Source of the DNA: Microbacteriaceae bacterium
Lineage (GTDB): Bacteria > Actinomycetota > Actinomycetes > Actinomycetales > Microbacteriaceae
Direction of reading: 5' to 3'
NCBI GenBank assembly: GCA_012511645.1
Contig: JAAZFP010000243.1
Location: 1 to 6,361 of the forward strand
Length of the DNA: 6,361 bases
The notes beneath the pieces are model-generated. The model did not search any database and had not been told where the DNA came from. It saw nothing but the letters and a program-made list of their open reading frames with translations. Below, one piece after another: positions 6,171 to 6,361 of this stretch; position 1 is the stretch's first letter; the number at the start of each line of letters is the position of its first letter. A program made the position numbers and the translations under genes.

Positions 6171-6189
6171 GTATCCGACTGTCGGAAAC
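6171..6189. promoter_or_regulatory. Near-perfect 19-bp palindrome upstream of LapA-domain gene, likely operator
   Basis: TCCGAC (6174-6179) and GTCGGA (6181-6186) are exact inverted arms around one base. After a single mismatch the symmetry continues with GT (6171-6172) and AC (6188-6189). A one-base loop cannot form a hairpin terminator, so a protein-binding site fits better. On the - strand the palindrome is followed at once by TACTAT, a -10-like hexamer, about 60 bases before the LapA-domain start, so a bound repressor could cover the promoter. TetR-family sites often have this form, but no regulator gene is visible here. Confidence 0.5.
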
Positions 6190-6207
6190 AATGGTGGGTG
6201 ACATACG

Positions 6208-6361
6208 CTAGGCGGCAAACGGGGCGATCACGAGCGTAGCGATCGTGTAAATCGCCAGCCCTGCGAGTGCGCCGACCACCGTTCCATTGATGCGGATGAA
6301 CTGCAGGTCTTTGCCGATCTGCAGTTCGATCTTTTCAGCGGCTTCACTCGCATCCCACCGC
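6208..6361 (-). CDS. DUF445 family protein, C-terminal end (partial, 5' end outside window)
   Basis: Reading the - strand from 6360 gives 50 residues ending at TAG (6208-6210). The block IELQIGKDLQFIRINGTVVGALAGLAIYT is the conserved C-terminal signature of DUF445 (YjiN-like) proteins: an acidic/amphipathic segment ending in the QFIRINGT motif, followed by one membrane helix. The few residues before it (RWDASEAAEK) fit the family's helical region. Function is unknown in the family. The start and most of the protein lie to the right of the window. The gene is followed on the same strand by the LapA-domain gene 93 bases downstream, and the two may be partly co-transcribed, although a separate promoter for the second is likely. 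Confidence 0.9.
   Translation of the reverse strand, partial: RWDASEAAEKIELQIGKDLQFIRINGTVVGALAGLAIYTIATLVIAPFAA

Noticed and set aside
1..6361. A new defence, biosynthetic or mobile system spanning the window
   Set aside because: The genes belong to known, mostly housekeeping or transport families; no nuclease, toxin, transposase, repeat array or biosynthetic core enzyme is present, and gene orientation and terminators split them into separate units.

Overview
The window looks like ordinary chromosome from a high-GC Gram-positive actinobacterium. Most codons end in G or C, several starts have strong GGAGG-type ribosome-binding sites, and the families present (ThrE exporter, YrhK-like membrane protein, FUSC protein, small LapA-domain protein, DUF445 protein) commonly occur in Actinomycetota. 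A Microbacteriaceae-like genome is a reasonable guess, but the sequence does not settle the genus. I see no transposase, integrase, tRNA, rRNA, CRISPR array, prophage gene or clear base-composition break.

Left part (1-3484, all + strand). The window opens inside a glutamate decarboxylase gene, of which only the C-terminal third is present. A perfect 12-bp GC-rich hairpin follows it. Next come a six-helix YrhK-like membrane protein and, overlapping its 3' end in another frame, a linear-amide C-N hydrolase of the choloylglycine hydrolase / penicillin V acylase family with its Cys2 nucleophile. A 15-bp hairpin with a T-rich tail closes that unit. A DMT/NIPA-like multi-spanning transporter follows, with its own ribosome-binding site.

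Middle part (3447-5972). A FUSC-type membrane protein on the - strand converges on the DMT transporter gene, with a 38-bp tail overlap. It diverges from a ThrE-type threonine/serine exporter on the + strand. The roughly 110-bp divergent spacer carries a perfect 20-bp inverted repeat that probably acts as a shared operator.

Right part (5878-6361, - strand). A DUF445 gene (only its 3' end is in the window) is followed by a 78-residue LapA-domain membrane protein. Between them is a near-perfect 19-bp palindrome just upstream of the LapA gene. The LapA gene and the thrE gene overlap tail to tail by 95 bp.

Functionally the window is rich in membrane proteins: seven of the eight genes are not one pathway, but six encode membrane proteins, three of them likely transporters or exporters. 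Glutamate decarboxylase suggests acid resistance or GABA formation. No single new system emerges. The points most worth checking are the two operator-like palindromes, the odd 3' end of the YrhK-like gene, the antisense overlap of thrE with the LapA gene, and the unknown substrate of the Cys-Ntn hydrolase.
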